A stretch of 64,000 nucleotides of DNA from an uncultured bacterium (GTDB lineage Bacteria; Bacteroidota; Bacteroidia; Chitinophagales; Chitinophagaceae), in the NCBI GenBank assembly GCA_903826405.1, contig CAIKEH010000008.1:1-64000 (forward strand), in the 5' to 3' direction. Position numbers and translations under genes: made by a program. Numbering within the stretch: the stretch's first letter is position 1; every line of letters starts with the position of its first letter. Below are positions 8,042 through 17,136 of this stretch, piece after piece. The notes beneath the pieces are model-generated. The model was given only the letters and a program-made list of their open reading frames with translations. It was not told the DNA's origin and did no database searches.

Positions 8042-9151
8042 TCATTTTATCCAGTCGGCCACAAATATATTGGTATCCCGTGTTCCTCCATTATTCCGGT
8101 TGCTGCAAAAAACGATCTTTTTGCCATTTGGGCTGATCATCGGGAAAGCATCGAATACCTGTGAGGCACTGATCTTTTCCAGATTATTACCTTGTTCATC
8201 CACAGTGTAAAGATTGAAAGGGAAACCGCGTTTGTATTCATGGTTGGAGGCGAAGATGATGGTCTTGCTGTCGGATAGATAAGCAGGCGCCCAATTGGCC
8301 TGACCAAAGCTAGTGACCTGATGGGCATTACTGCCATCAGCATTGGCGATCCAAACTTCCATTTGTGTGGGAGCCACCAGATTCTCTTTCAGCAAAGAGA
8401 TGTATTCCGCACTGTCAGCAGCCGTAGATGGTCTGGATGCCCTCCAGATGAGTTTCTTGCCGTCGGGACTGAACCAGGCTCCGCCATCGTACCCGAGTGT
8501 ATTCGTAACTCTCTTGGTCTTGCCAGACTTGAGGTCCATGAGGTATAAGTCAAGATCTCCATCCCGAACAGAGGTGAACACCATCGTCTTGCCATCTGGG
8601 GATAAAGTAGCTTCAGCATCATACCCTGGCGTGTTGGTCAGTTGTTTTATGATCTTGCCATTTAAGTCTGACAGGAATATGTCGTATCCTTCAAAAAGCG
8701 GCCAGATGTATTTGTTGCCATACTTCTTGCGGTCAGGTACCGGAGGGCATTCGGCTGATGCGAGATGAGTTGAAGCATATATGATGTGCTTGCCATCTTT
8801 AGTGAAAGAGCCGCAGGTGGTTCGTCCCTTACCGCTGCTGATCATCCGGGGTTCGAAGGCCTCACCAGATTTGGCGGGCACCCTTCCAATGAAAATTTGA
8901 TCACACGGAATTCCCAGCTTGGGATTGGTGCGTTGGAAAACCAGCCACTTGCTGTCGAAACTGAAATAAGCTTCAGCATTGTCGCCACCAAAAGTCAATT
9001 GGCGGATGTCATTGAAATGCTTTTCCCCGGCATAGGATACCGAATCATGCGCCGGCATCTGGCCCTGAGCATTTGAAATATGCTGCTTGCAGATCATCAG
9101 CATACAAAAAAAGTAAACGGGGATGCGGGCAAATGAAGGGCGCGTGTTCAT
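8042..9151 (-). CDS. Secreted TolB-like PD40 beta-propeller protein
   Basis: The start at 9151 gives a signal peptide ending near SNAQGQ. The rest is built of WD40-like PD40 repeats, seen as FTKDGKHIIYAS, LSPDGKTMVFTS, FSPDGKKLIWRA, LSDSKTIIFAS and ISPNGKKIVFCS, which would close a six- or seven-bladed propeller. Such proteins act in the periplasm or at the surface as binding scaffolds. There is no OmpA or peptidase domain attached. The C-terminus NIFVADWIK completes the last blade. Partner and ligand are unknown. Confidence 0.82.
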   Translation of the reverse strand: MNTRPSFARIPVYFFCMLMICKQHISNAQGQMPAHDSVSYAGEKHFNDIRQLTFGGDNAEAYFSFDSKWLVFQRTNPKLGIPCDQIFIGRVPAKSGEAFEPRMISSGKGRTTCGSFTKDGKHIIYASTHLASAECPPVPDRKKYGNKYIWPLFEGYDIFLSDLNGKIIKQLTNTPGYDAEATLSPDGKTMVFTSVRDGDLDLYLMDLKSGKTKRVTNTLGYDGGAWFSPDGKKLIWRASRPSTAADSAEYISLLKENLVAPTQMEVWIANADGSNAHQVTSFGQANWAPAYLSDSKTIIFASNHEYKRGFPFNLYTVDEQGNNLEKISASQVFDAFPMISPNGKKIVFCSNRNNGGTRDTNIFVADWIK

Positions 9152-9248
9152 TAATATTAGTTTGATTGATTGTTGTTGAGGCTGCAAAATATCGCGCCAA
9201 GTTACGCACTCTGTCAGGAAATTGTCACAGTTTCAACAGGGGGATGCT

Positions 9249-9256
9249 TAAATTTG
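9249..9256 (+). promoter_or_regulatory. -7 promoter box of the TPR lipoprotein gene
   Basis: TAAATTTG matches TAnnTTTG exactly and ends 4 nt before the ATG at 9261. The expected transcription start coincides with the start codon, implying a leaderless or nearly leaderless mRNA. The nearest upstream TTG is at about 24 nt rather than 19 nt. Confidence 0.45.
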
Positions 9257-9260
9257 CGGT

Positions 9261-10079
9261 ATGTACCGTTCCGTATCGTGCATGATCATCTGCTTATTCT
9301 TCCTGCATTCCTGCGATCAGGAGAGCGGAAGTTTTCCAGGAAAAGATGCACCGATCGCTTCAATCGATTCCTCATCCACCGGTCAACTCGGGATCCAACT
9401 CAGGTTTTATCCCGATTCGCCTGCATTGCGACTCCGCTACGCCGGCAGTCTTGAAAAGGAAGGAAATATCATCGCAGCCAAATTGGAACTGGACACCCTC
9501 GTAGTAATGGATAGTGCCAGTGCATTCCTCCGTTATCGCCGGGCTCAGATCCTGTTGAAATCAGGTGATACCCTTCATGCGATAGATGACCTGAAAATGG
9601 CATCCCTGCTGGATCCGGGCCGCTCCGGAGTGATACTTGAACTGGGAAATATATATGCTGACCAGAAAGATGCCCGCGTGCTTTCTCTCGCAGACACACT
9701 CATCTCAAGAACTGCAGATCCCGATATGCAGTCGAGAGGTCTGTTACTGAAAGGCATCTACTATTCTAATACCGGCAACAAGAGTATGGCTTTGAAGCAA
9801 TATGAAGAGAGCATCAACCATAACTATACATTCATTGATGCTTTCATTGAGAAAGGGATCGTACTTTATGAACTGAGGAGATACCCCGAAGCCCTGAAAA
9901 CCTTTCAAAGGGGGTTGAACGTCAAGTCGACACATGCGGAATTGTACCTTTGGTCGGCCAAATGCCTGCAAGCCATGGGACGGAAGGAGGAGGCACTGGA
10001 CAGCTACAGAAAAAGCCTAGGCCTCGACGACCAACTCACCGAGGCTCATGAAGCCATCAGGCTATTGGAGGCCAAATAA
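9261..10079 (+). CDS. TPR-repeat lipoprotein
   Basis: The first 18 residues form a short lipoprotein signal with lipobox FLHSC, so the mature protein is anchored by Cys18. The remainder is tetratricopeptide-like helical repeats. Recognisable units include RYAGSLEKEGNIIAAKLELD, RYRRAQILLKSGDTLHAI, KGIYYSNTGNKSMALKQYEE, KGIVLYELRRYPEALKTFQR and SAKCLQAMGRKEEALDSYRK. It is likely a periplasm-facing scaffold. Its stop lies 43 bp before rpe, and the two are probably cotranscribed. Confidence 0.88.
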   Translation: MYRSVSCMIICLFFLHSCDQESGSFPGKDAPIASIDSSSTGQLGIQLRFYPDSPALRLRYAGSLEKEGNIIAAKLELDTLVVMDSASAFLRYRRAQILLKSGDTLHAIDDLKMASLLDPGRSGVILELGNIYADQKDARVLSLADTLISRTADPDMQSRGLLLKGIYYSNTGNKSMALKQYEESINHNYTFIDAFIEKGIVLYELRRYPEALKTFQRGLNVKSTHAELYLWSAKCLQAMGRKEEALDSYRKSLGLDDQLTEAHEAIRLLEAK

Positions 10080-10122
10080 TCCATCTTTCGTACCTTTCGG
10101 GCTCATCGATCAATCATCACAC

Positions 10123-10770
10123 ATGCCGATCATCGCACCCTCGCTGCTCTCTGCCAACTTCCTCAAACTCGGGGAGGAAAGCCAGATGCTAAACGAAAGT
10201 GCAGCCGAATGGTTCCACTTGGATGTGATGGATGGCAGCTTCGTTCCCAATATCAGTTTCGGCCTTCCTGTGATCGCGGCCATACGCAAAGCGACGAACA
10301 AGATCTGTGATGTCCACCTCATGATCGAACAACCTGACCGTTATACGGAGGATTTCCGAAAAGCTGGCGCCGACATACTTACTGTTCATATAGAAGCCTG
10401 CAGGCATTTGCATCGTAATGTTCAGCAAATTAAAGCACTGGGCATGAAGGCAGGGGTTGCCTTGAATCCGCACACCCCTGTGGAAATGTTATATGATGTA
10501 TTGGGTGATATCGATCTCGTCTGTCTCATGAGTGTCAATCCCGGATTTGGCGGTCAGCAATTCATACCTGGCACACTGGACAAGATCAGGACACTCCGGA
10601 AACGCATTGACGAGAACAAACTGGATGTATTGATCGAGATCGATGGTGGTGTCACTCTGGAGAATGCACCAGAGATCGTCAAAGCCGGTGCCGATGTACT
10701 GGTGGCCGGAAACACCGTATTCCGATCTTCTGATCCCAAAGCTACGATCAGTCTGTTGAAAGGATTTTGA
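10123..10770 (+). CDS. rpe: Ribulose-phosphate 3-epimerase
   Basis: Rpe interconverts ribulose 5-phosphate and xylulose 5-phosphate in the pentose phosphate pathway. The TIM-barrel signatures are complete: IIAPSLLSANF at the N-terminus, LDVMDGSFVPNISFG with catalytic Asp and metal ligands, DVHLMIEQP, GVALNPHTP, MSVNPGFGGQ and IEIDGGV. The ATG at 10123 gives a 215-residue protein that begins at the first beta strand. The upstream in-frame start adds 25 non-homologous residues and overlaps the preceding gene. Confidence 0.97.
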   Translation: MPIIAPSLLSANFLKLGEESQMLNESAAEWFHLDVMDGSFVPNISFGLPVIAAIRKATNKICDVHLMIEQPDRYTEDFRKAGADILTVHIEACRHLHRNVQQIKALGMKAGVALNPHTPVEMLYDVLGDIDLVCLMSVNPGFGGQQFIPGTLDKIRTLRKRIDENKLDVLIEIDGGVTLENAPEIVKAGADVLVAGNTVFRSSDPKATISLLKGF

Positions 10771-11002
10771 CCCAGTTCCACCTTACACTTTTCCTATCAA
10801 ACGAATATAGCTGCATCAGCGTGATGCAAGACCAAGTTTTCATCCGGTTCATTTTCGATTCTGTTTTAGAAGGATCGATGGTCTGGCCATACATCAACAA
10901 AAACCGGATTTTCCGGGTGCATGATAGCATTCAAAGTCAAGCAGGGTATGGGTACAATCGTTTTTGTGTAATATTGCAAGCCACCCAATCGTTACCCAAC
11001 GA

Positions 11003-13510
11003 ATGTCCCGTCCCAAGTTGCTTTTTGTCTTGCTGCTGATCCTTGCCGGTTCCATGACCATGGCACAGAAGAGGACAGCATGGGTTTCTGGCCGCGTGGT
11101 CGATCAATTCGAAAAGGCGCTTGCCCAGGTTTCAGTCACCAGATTGGGTAGCACCTCCGGCATCACAACTTCAGACAGCGGCACTTTCAGAATGACCGTC
11201 CCTTCAGACAAGGCTTTCGCTCTCGTCTTTTCTTTCACCGGGCTCCGAAGCGAACAGCGCAATTTTTTCCTGAATCCGGGTGAAGAAGAGAACATCATCA
11301 TCCGCTTGGAACCCGGGACCAGAAGTCTTGATGAAGTTGTCGTTTCCTCTGCATCCGAACGTCGTGAAACAGGACTTGTAAGACTGAATCCCCGCAACGC
11401 CCTGGTCATTCCCTCCACGACCGGAGGCGTGGAAAGTCTGATCAAGATCTTCGTCGGAAGCAACAACGAACTCACTTCTCAATATGCGGTCCGCGGCGGG
11501 AATTATGATGAGAACCTCATCTATGTTAACGATTTTGAAGTCTTCCGCCCTTACCTTGTTCGAAGTGGTCAACAGGAAGGATTGAGTTTCATCAATCCGG
11601 AGATGACGGGCAAACTTTCCTTCTATACCGGGGGATTCCAAAGCAGATTCGGGGATAAGATGAGTTCCGTTCTGGATATTCAGTACAGAAAACCTGGTCA
11701 GTTCGGCGGTTCCGCTTATATGAGTTTTCTGGAACAGGGACTGCACTTGGAAGGCAGTAGCAGCAAGGGCAAATTCACCTATCTGGTCGGAGCCAGAAAC
11801 AAAAGTAACAGGACCCTATTCAGTGCTCAGGAGACCAAAGGCAGCTACATACCCACTGCAACGGACCTTCAGGCACTTTTCACCTGGCAGATCGCACCCC
11901 GATGGCAACTGGAGGCGCTGTTAAACCATTCTAGTACCCGGTTCGAACTCGTGCCCCAGACTGCACAGCTGACCACTTCAGTATTCTCTCCATTGTTCAG
12001 CGCCAATCTCGGGTTGGACATCTTCTTTTCCGGCCGGGAACAGGACCGCTATTCCACCAATATGGCAGGAATATCTGCAATCAACCAGGTCAACAAAGAT
12101 CTTCGACTTAAATGGATGTTGAGCCGGTTCAGTGATGACGAGCAGGAGAATTTCGATATCACGGGAGATTACCTTTTCGGAGAAAGGGATTTCGACCGAA
12201 GCAAGCCCACCTTCGGATCCATCGTGAATCCTCTAGGCGCAGGTGAGTTCCAACATTACGCCCGGAACAAACTCAACATTGACAACTGGTCTTTTGCCCA
12301 TCGGGGACAATTGAATCGAGGAACTCATTTGATCCAATGGGGACTAACTGCAGAGAAAACCCTCATCCAGGACAGGCTACATGAATGGGAAAGACAGGAT
12401 TCCGCAGGTTATACCCTACCCTACGACCCATCGGTTCTTAGGTTGTCCACCGTGCTGAGTTCAACTACCAACCTGGATGTCAACAAGATCTCAGGATACG
12501 TACAGGACAACATCAACGTCAACGATTCTCTAGGGATCACCTTTCAGGCCGGACTTCGTTTCTACTACAATTCACTCAATCAGGAACTACTACTTTCTCC
12601 CCGCACACAATTATCGTGGAAACCAAAGAAAGGAGGCGACCTCGTGTTCAGGGCAGCAGTGGGGGCTTATCACCAGCCTCCTTTCTACCGGGAACTGAGA
12701 CGTTACGATGGAACGGTGAACACCGGTGTCCTGGCCCAACGTAGTTGGCAAGCGGTGATCGGATCCGACTACCAGTTCAAAGCATGGGGGCGTCCTTTCA
12801 GACTGAGTACGGAAGCCTACGCCAAATGGATGTGGCATGTGGTGCCTTATGATATCGACAATGTCAAAATCCGGTACTACGGCGAGAACAATGCCCAGGC
12901 TTATGCAGTCGGTCTGGAGGCAAGACTATTCGGAGAACTGGTCAAGGATGCAGAAAGTTGGGTGAGTCTGGGCATCATGAGAACTCGGGAGGATATCGAT
13001 GGTGATCATTATTATGATTATTATAATAAGGCGGGTGAAAAGATCAGTTCCCACACCGTCGACCAAGTACCGGTCGACAGCAACAGAATGGACGTCGGTT
13101 GGGTCAGGAGGCCAACGGACAGGCTCATCACCTTCGGAATGTTTTTCCAGGATTACCTCAGCACGAACAAGAATTTCAAGGTTCACCTGAACATGCTTTA
13201 CGGCAGCAACATGCCCTACAATTTACCCAACAGTGTCAAGTACAGGAATGGGTTGATCATAGATCCCTATTTCAGGGTGGACATCGGCTTCAGCGCCCTG
13301 CTTCAGGATGCCGACCGTCAGAAAAGAAGAAGCCACAGCCCATTCCGTGCTTTCAATGACATCTGGGCGAGCCTCGAGGTGTTCAACCTCTTGGACAGAC
13401 GTAATACCATTTCTTATCAACTCATCAAAGATTTCAGCAACACGGTATATACCGTCCCCAACAGGCTGACGCCAAGACTGCTCAACCTGAAAATTCTCTT
13501 CCGATTCTGA
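11003..13510 (+). CDS. TonB-dependent outer-membrane receptor
   Basis: This is an outer-membrane beta-barrel receptor energised by TonB. From the ATG at 11003 there is a signal peptide (LLFVLLLILAGSMTMAQ). Next comes a carboxypeptidase-regulatory-like domain at about residues 25-105, with the usual GRVVDQFEKALAQVSV start. The plug follows (YAVRGGNYDENLIYVNDFEV), then a barrel ending in aromatic NLKILFRF, the typical C-terminal beta signal. No SusD partner, FecR or sigma gene adjoins it, so the substrate is unknown; this argues for a stand-alone transporter rather than a polysaccharide locus. Its 835 residues are normal for a receptor with this extension. Confidence 0.92.
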   Translation: MSRPKLLFVLLLILAGSMTMAQKRTAWVSGRVVDQFEKALAQVSVTRLGSTSGITTSDSGTFRMTVPSDKAFALVFSFTGLRSEQRNFFLNPGEEENIIIRLEPGTRSLDEVVVSSASERRETGLVRLNPRNALVIPSTTGGVESLIKIFVGSNNELTSQYAVRGGNYDENLIYVNDFEVFRPYLVRSGQQEGLSFINPEMTGKLSFYTGGFQSRFGDKMSSVLDIQYRKPGQFGGSAYMSFLEQGLHLEGSSSKGKFTYLVGARNKSNRTLFSAQETKGSYIPTATDLQALFTWQIAPRWQLEALLNHSSTRFELVPQTAQLTTSVFSPLFSANLGLDIFFSGREQDRYSTNMAGISAINQVNKDLRLKWMLSRFSDDEQENFDITGDYLFGERDFDRSKPTFGSIVNPLGAGEFQHYARNKLNIDNWSFAHRGQLNRGTHLIQWGLTAEKTLIQDRLHEWERQDSAGYTLPYDPSVLRLSTVLSSTTNLDVNKISGYVQDNINVNDSLGITFQAGLRFYYNSLNQELLLSPRTQLSWKPKKGGDLVFRAAVGAYHQPPFYRELRRYDGTVNTGVLAQRSWQAVIGSDYQFKAWGRPFRLSTEAYAKWMWHVVPYDIDNVKIRYYGENNAQAYAVGLEARLFGELVKDAESWVSLGIMRTREDIDGDHYYDYYNKAGEKISSHTVDQVPVDSNRMDVGWVRRPTDRLITFGMFFQDYLSTNKNFKVHLNMLYGSNMPYNLPNSVKYRNGLIIDPYFRVDIGFSALLQDADRQKRRSHSPFRAFNDIWASLEVFNLLDRRNTISYQLIKDFSNTVYTVPNRLTPRLLNLKILFRF

Positions 13511-13524
13511 CCTGAATCTAATTT

Positions 13525-13549
13525 TATCTGGGTTCAAAACCCATAGATA
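13525..13549 (+). terminator. Hairpin after the TonB receptor gene
   Basis: TATCTGGGTT and its complement (with a 2-nt bulge) flank a CAA loop 15 bp past the stop codon. It has a 10-bp stem but no T-run, so it may stabilise the 3' end rather than act as a classical terminator. Confidence 0.4.
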
Positions 13550-13607
13550 TACTCAGAGATGAATGATTCGATCATCATTTCCCACACACTGTTGATAATT
13601 ATCGTCC

Positions 13608-13637
13608 TTGAGTTTCCGCAGGCTTAGATTATATTTG
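13608..13637 (+). promoter_or_regulatory. Promoter of the phoH operon
   Basis: TTG at 13608-13610 is followed after exactly 19 nt by TATATTTG at 13630-13637, a full match to the Bacteroidota two-box promoter. Transcription would start near 13642. This makes the in-frame GTG at 13643 an unlikely start codon and supports a start further in. Confidence 0.7.
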
Positions 13638-13696
13638 AAATAGTGGCTAGGCGAGAGACCGCAGAGCATGAAATTGTGAACTTTAAATCTAGTGCA

Positions 13697-14674
13697 TTGA
13701 CTGAAACGATCATCACCCTTCAATCCGTCAACCCGATAGAATTCTTCGGGGTCAACAACGGAAAATTGGACATCCTTAAAAAGAAATTCCCCCTACTCAA
13801 GATCCTCTCAAGAGGTACCCAGATCAAACTCAGTGGCGCCCCAGAACAGATCGAAAATGCCCGTGAGAAAATCGAGCTGTTGGTACAATACCTAGAACGC
13901 AACGGACATGTAAGTGAAAATTATTTCGAACAGATCCTTGGCGGTGATGATGCCGAAAGTGTGGATAATTTCATCGAACGGAATCCAAACGATGTTCTTG
14001 TTTTTGGTCCCAATGGCAAAACCGTGAGGGCCCGCACGCTGAACCAGAAGAAGATGGTGTCCTCATCAGACAAGAACGATGTCGTTTTTGCGATTGGTCC
14101 CGCTGGTACCGGGAAAACGTATACTGCCGTTGCACTGGCCGTTCGTGCGCTGAAGAACAAGCAGGTCAAAAAAATCATCCTCACCAGACCGGCGGTTGAG
14201 GCAGGGGAAAATCTGGGCTTCCTGCCCGGCGACCTCAAAGAAAAGATCGACCCCTACCTGAGGCCGTTATATGACGCTTTGGACGATATGATTCCCGCTG
14301 ACAAGTTGGGTTATTATATGAGCTCCCGCGTGATCGAGATAGCACCGCTGGCCTACATGCGCGGACGTACTCTAGATAATGCCTACATCATTCTGGACGA
14401 GGCACAGAACGCCAGCGACCTACAAATCAAAATGTTCCTCACCCGAATCGGTGCCAACGCAAAAGCAATCATCACAGGAGACCTCACCCAGATCGACCTT
14501 CCCAAGAATCAGAAGAGCGGACTGGAGAAGGCAACCCGTATCTTGCAGAATATAGACGGGATCGGTCACATTGAACTTAATGAGGACGACGTGGTCAGGC
14601 ACAGATTAGTTAAAGCAATCATCCGGGCATACGACAGGGAAAGAGACCGTGACCAGAACAAGACAGCCTCCTGA
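13697..14674 (+). CDS. PhoH-family ATPase
   Basis: PhoH proteins are cytoplasmic P-loop ATPases related to helicase superfamily 1 and linked to RNA metabolism. Walker A is GPAGTGKT, Walker B is IILDEAQNAS, and the family-specific TRPAVEAGENLGFLPGDL is present. I favour the TTG at 13697, giving MTETIITLQSVNPIEF. This fits the usual N-terminus of homologues and leaves a leader of about 55 nt after the mapped promoter. In-frame GTG codons at 13643 and 13676 are alternatives. The stop is separated by a single base from the next ATG, so the gene is coupled to the lipoprotein and fluC. Confidence 0.9.
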   Translation: MTETIITLQSVNPIEFFGVNNGKLDILKKKFPLLKILSRGTQIKLSGAPEQIENAREKIELLVQYLERNGHVSENYFEQILGGDDAESVDNFIERNPNDVLVFGPNGKTVRARTLNQKKMVSSSDKNDVVFAIGPAGTGKTYTAVALAVRALKNKQVKKIILTRPAVEAGENLGFLPGDLKEKIDPYLRPLYDALDDMIPADKLGYYMSSRVIEIAPLAYMRGRTLDNAYIILDEAQNASDLQIKMFLTRIGANAKAIITGDLTQIDLPKNQKSGLEKATRILQNIDGIGHIELNEDDVVRHRLVKAIIRAYDRERDRDQNKTAS

Positions 14675-14675
14675 T

Positions 14676-15101
14676 ATGAGATCATACATAAAGTTTTTTA
14701 TCCCCTTTTTTTTGCTCACCGCAGCATTTCTCTCCTGCTCCCACCCCGCCGGATATCAAAAACCCGACGACGGATTGGATGCAGGACGTGAATTCATTCG
14801 AGCCGTTCTGGATGGGGATTATGAGAAGGCAGGTTTGTACATTCCCGAGAACGAGGAAGATCGGCTTTTCTTCGACAGATACAAGACCTACATGCGCAAA
14901 CAACCCTCCGCCGAACTCTCGGGACTGAAGAGTGCGTCGATCATAGTCAACAAGGTAGAACCGACCGGAGATTCACTGATCCTCATCAACTATGCCAATT
15001 CTTTTTCCCAAAAACCCATGGATGTCAAAGTGGTTAAGAAAGACGGCGAATGGTGGGTCGATTTCAAATACACCTTCTCCGGCAATTTGCCCAACGACTA
15101 A
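14676..15101 (+). CDS. Small lipoprotein, DUF4878-like
   Basis: From the ATG at 14676 the signal peptide FIPFFLLTAAFLSC ends in a lipobox, giving a lipid-anchored protein of about 120 residues. The mature part resembles NTF2-like DUF4878 proteins: a helical start (AGREFIRAVLDGDYEKAGLYI) and a final sheet (MDVKVVKKDGEWWVDFKYT). The function of this family is not established. The ATG lies one base after the phoH stop, and the stop is 3 bp before fluC. Confidence 0.8.
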   Translation: MRSYIKFFIPFFLLTAAFLSCSHPAGYQKPDDGLDAGREFIRAVLDGDYEKAGLYIPENEEDRLFFDRYKTYMRKQPSAELSGLKSASIIVNKVEPTGDSLILINYANSFSQKPMDVKVVKKDGEWWVDFKYTFSGNLPND

Positions 15102-15104
15102 ACC

Positions 15105-15476
15105 ATGCTCAAACTCATATTATTCGTGGGAGTTGGAAGTGCCGTGGGCGGGGTGGCGAGATTTCTTATCGGTCGCTGGGTGCATGCCTCATGGCCATCC
15201 GCCTTCCCCTTGGGAACCTTCCTCATCAATATTCTCGGCTGCTTTTTGATCGCCGTTATTTACGGGTGGTCAATCAAGGGATACCTCTCCGACGAAACCC
15301 GCCTGATGCTGACCACTGGCTTTTGTGGAGGATTCACCACCTTCTCCACCTTTGCAATAGAGAATATCGATCTGATCAGGAGCGGCCATGTAGGACAGGC
15401 CTTGGCCTATACTTTTGCCAGTGTAATTCTGGGGATTGGCGCCGCCATGATCGGAATGAACTTGACCGGGCATTAG
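15105..15476 (+). CDS. crcB: Fluoride channel FluC/CrcB
   Basis: This is a 123-residue dual-topology channel that exports fluoride as a homodimer. It has four hydrophobic segments and the family signatures GGVARFLIGRW, FPLGTFLINILGCF and TTGFCGGFTTFSTFA. The last of these holds the Phe box and central Na-binding region. It is a single complete gene, so a homodimer is expected. No fluoride riboswitch was seen; expression appears to come from the phoH promoter. Confidence 0.95.
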   Translation: MLKLILFVGVGSAVGGVARFLIGRWVHASWPSAFPLGTFLINILGCFLIAVIYGWSIKGYLSDETRLMLTTGFCGGFTTFSTFAIENIDLIRSGHVGQALAYTFASVILGIGAAMIGMNLTGH

Positions 15477-15489
15477 TTCATAGCCTTCA

Positions 15490-15521
15490 TTTTGAGAACA
15501 TAGCGAATTGAGTTAGGTTTG
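15490..15521 (+). promoter_or_regulatory. Promoter of ppa
   Basis: TTTTG at 15490-15494, a 19-nt spacer and TAGGTTTG at 15514-15521 form the best match to the Bacteroidota consensus in this window. Transcription should start near 15526, about 16 nt before the ATG. Confidence 0.8.
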
Positions 15522-15541
15522 TAATTCATTCCAAGACAATC

Positions 15542-16084
15542 ATGTTGACCGTACTTCATCCCTGGCATGGCGTGGAACCCGGAGCAGGTAAACCACGGAT
15601 CGTGAATGCCGTTATCGAGATCCCCCAGGGATCACGTGCCAAATACGAGATAGACAAACCCAGTGGCCTACTGAAGATGGACCGGGTCATCCATTCTTCT
15701 TTCCATTACCCGATGAATTATGGCTTCATCCCCCAGACCTTGGGAGACGACAAAGATCCACTCGACATTCTGGTCATCTCCCATGTCAGTGTCCAACCAC
15801 TCTGCATCGTGGAGGCCAAGGTGATCGGTGTCATGCAGATGATCGACAGTGGTGATGCTGACGATAAGATCATCGCCGTAGCCAACACCGACCCGTCGGT
15901 GAACTACATCAACAATCTGGAAGAGATGCCTCAACATTTCTTCAATGAACTACGTCACTTTTTCGAGGAATACAAGAAGTTGGAAAATAAGACTGTGGTC
16001 GTGGAGGAATTCCAGGACAAAGCCACCGCATTGAAAATCATCACTGTCGCATTCTTACTCTACAACGAAACCTATAAAAAATAA
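15542..16084 (+). CDS. ppa: Inorganic pyrophosphatase (family I)
   Basis: Ppa hydrolyses pyrophosphate to phosphate, pulling biosynthetic reactions forward in the cytoplasm. The family I signature [10 protein letters not shown] with its metal-binding aspartates is present. So are the substrate-binding segments [15 protein letters not shown] and [11 protein letters not shown]. The 180-residue length is typical of the bacterial hexameric enzyme. It is the first gene of a short operon with the TauE-like gene 13 bp downstream. Confidence 0.97.
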   Translation: MLTVLHPWHGVEPGAGKPRIVNAVIEIPQGSRAKYEIDKPSGLLKMDRVIHSSFHYPMNYGFIPQTLGDDKDPLDILVISHVSVQPLCIVEAKVIGVMQMIDSGDADDKIIAVANTDPSVNYINNLEEMPQHFFNELRHFFEEYKKLENKTVVVEEFQDKATALKIITVAFLLYNETYKK

Positions 16085-16097
16085 CCAACCCAAATCG

Positions 16098-16481
16098 ATG
16101 GATGCCATGACAGCACAACAGATCATCATACTAATCATCATTGGTCTTGCTGCAGGTTTTCTCGGAGGCATGGTAGGCATCGGAGGCGGCATCATCATCG
16201 TTCCTGCCTTGGTCTTCTTCATGGCTTTCTCCCAACATCAGGCTCAAGGCACTTCCCTAGCCATGATGCTCCTCCCCGTTGGTATCTTTGCCGTGATCAA
16301 TTACTACAAGAGGGGTTTCGTCGATGTACGATACGCCCTGTTGCTTGGTCTCGGATTCACAATCGGTGGCTATCTCGGCAGCAGACTCTCCCTCGGCATC
16401 GCCCAGGATACAGTCAAGAAGGTTTTCGCCCTGTTGATGATCATCGTCGCCTTCAAAATGCTTTTCCTGGACAAGAAGTGA
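16098..16481 (+). CDS. TauE/SafE-family membrane protein, half size
   Basis: The protein has the TauE/SafE (DUF81) signature GLAAGFLGGMVGIGGGIIIVPAL at its first membrane segment, split here by loop glycines, and four hydrophobic segments in 127 residues. Full-length members have about 250 residues made of two such repeats, so this one would have to dimerise. The family exports sulfite and other organosulfur anions, but specificity cannot be read. An alternative ATG at 16107 would shorten it by three residues. Confidence 0.82.
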   Translation: MDAMTAQQIIILIIIGLAAGFLGGMVGIGGGIIIVPALVFFMAFSQHQAQGTSLAMMLLPVGIFAVINYYKRGFVDVRYALLLGLGFTIGGYLGSRLSLGIAQDTVKKVFALLMIIVAFKMLFLDKK

Positions 16482-16560
16482 CCACCACACTCTTAACCTA
16501 GGGATTTATGGATTTTTTCCAAAAACGCATCTCTTCCAGGTAAACTATCAATCTATTCCA

Positions 16561-17136
16561 GTGAGTTTACCACAAGAAACAGGCCCGACAGATTCAGAAC
16601 TCCTGGATAAGTTCAGGAAAGATGGAGATAATCGTTGGCTGGGCATCCTGCTTCAACGGTATACCCTGCTGCTTTTCGGATTATGCATGAAATACATGAA
16701 GGATGAGGAACTGGCACGTGATTGTGTACAGCAGATCTTCTTCAAAGCACTCACCGAGATACCTAAATATGAAATTACCCAATTCAGGAGTTGGCTTTAT
16801 ACCATCGGCCGTAACCACTGCCTCATGCAACTACGCAGCAAAGGCCGCATGACCAAAGACCTGACAGATCAACTTGCCGGTTCATCGCCGATCGAGGAAC
16901 AGGAGGAAAAATGGCTGGAATCCCTCAAAGACCAACAGATTGATCTACTTCCCCAGGCATTGGAAACATTACCGCAGGAACAGCAGATCTGCATAACCCT
17001 TTTCTATTTGCAGCGAAAAAGCTACCAAGAGGTGATTGCGATCACAGGATACAACCACATGCAGGTAAAGAGTTATATTCAAAACGGGAAAAGGAATCTC
17101 AGGATCCAACTCCAAAAAAACCTAAGACAGCCATGA
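16561..17136 (+). CDS. ECF-type RNA polymerase sigma factor
   Basis: The protein has the two sigma-70 regions of an extracytoplasmic function sigma factor. Region 2 covers about residues 25-95 (LCMKYMKDEELARDCVQQIFFKAL, split by a turn; SWLYTIGRNHCL). Region 4 covers about 130-185 (LETLPQEQQICITLFYLQ, KSYQEVIAITGY). The start is GTG. Its last codons overlap the ATG of the next gene by 4 nt, the usual arrangement with an anti-sigma partner. The target promoter is unknown. Confidence 0.9.
   Translation: MSLPQETGPTDSELLDKFRKDGDNRWLGILLQRYTLLLFGLCMKYMKDEELARDCVQQIFFKALTEIPKYEITQFRSWLYTIGRNHCLMQLRSKGRMTKDLTDQLAGSSPIEEQEEKWLESLKDQQIDLLPQALETLPQEQQICITLFYLQRKSYQEVIAITGYNHMQVKSYIQNGKRNLRIQLQKNLRQP

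Noticed and set aside
10767-11039. 90-codon plus-strand frame between rpe and the TonB receptor gene
   Set aside because: It overlaps both neighbours and encodes a composition unlike a real protein; it is a chance frame in the gap.
13643-13696. Upstream GTG start for phoH
   Set aside because: The -7 box at 13630-13637 would place the transcript start on this codon, and the extra 18 residues are not homologue-like.
15001-15104. Possible fluoride riboswitch upstream of fluC
   Set aside because: The sequence is inside the coding region of the preceding lipoprotein with a 3-bp gap, leaving no room for an aptamer.
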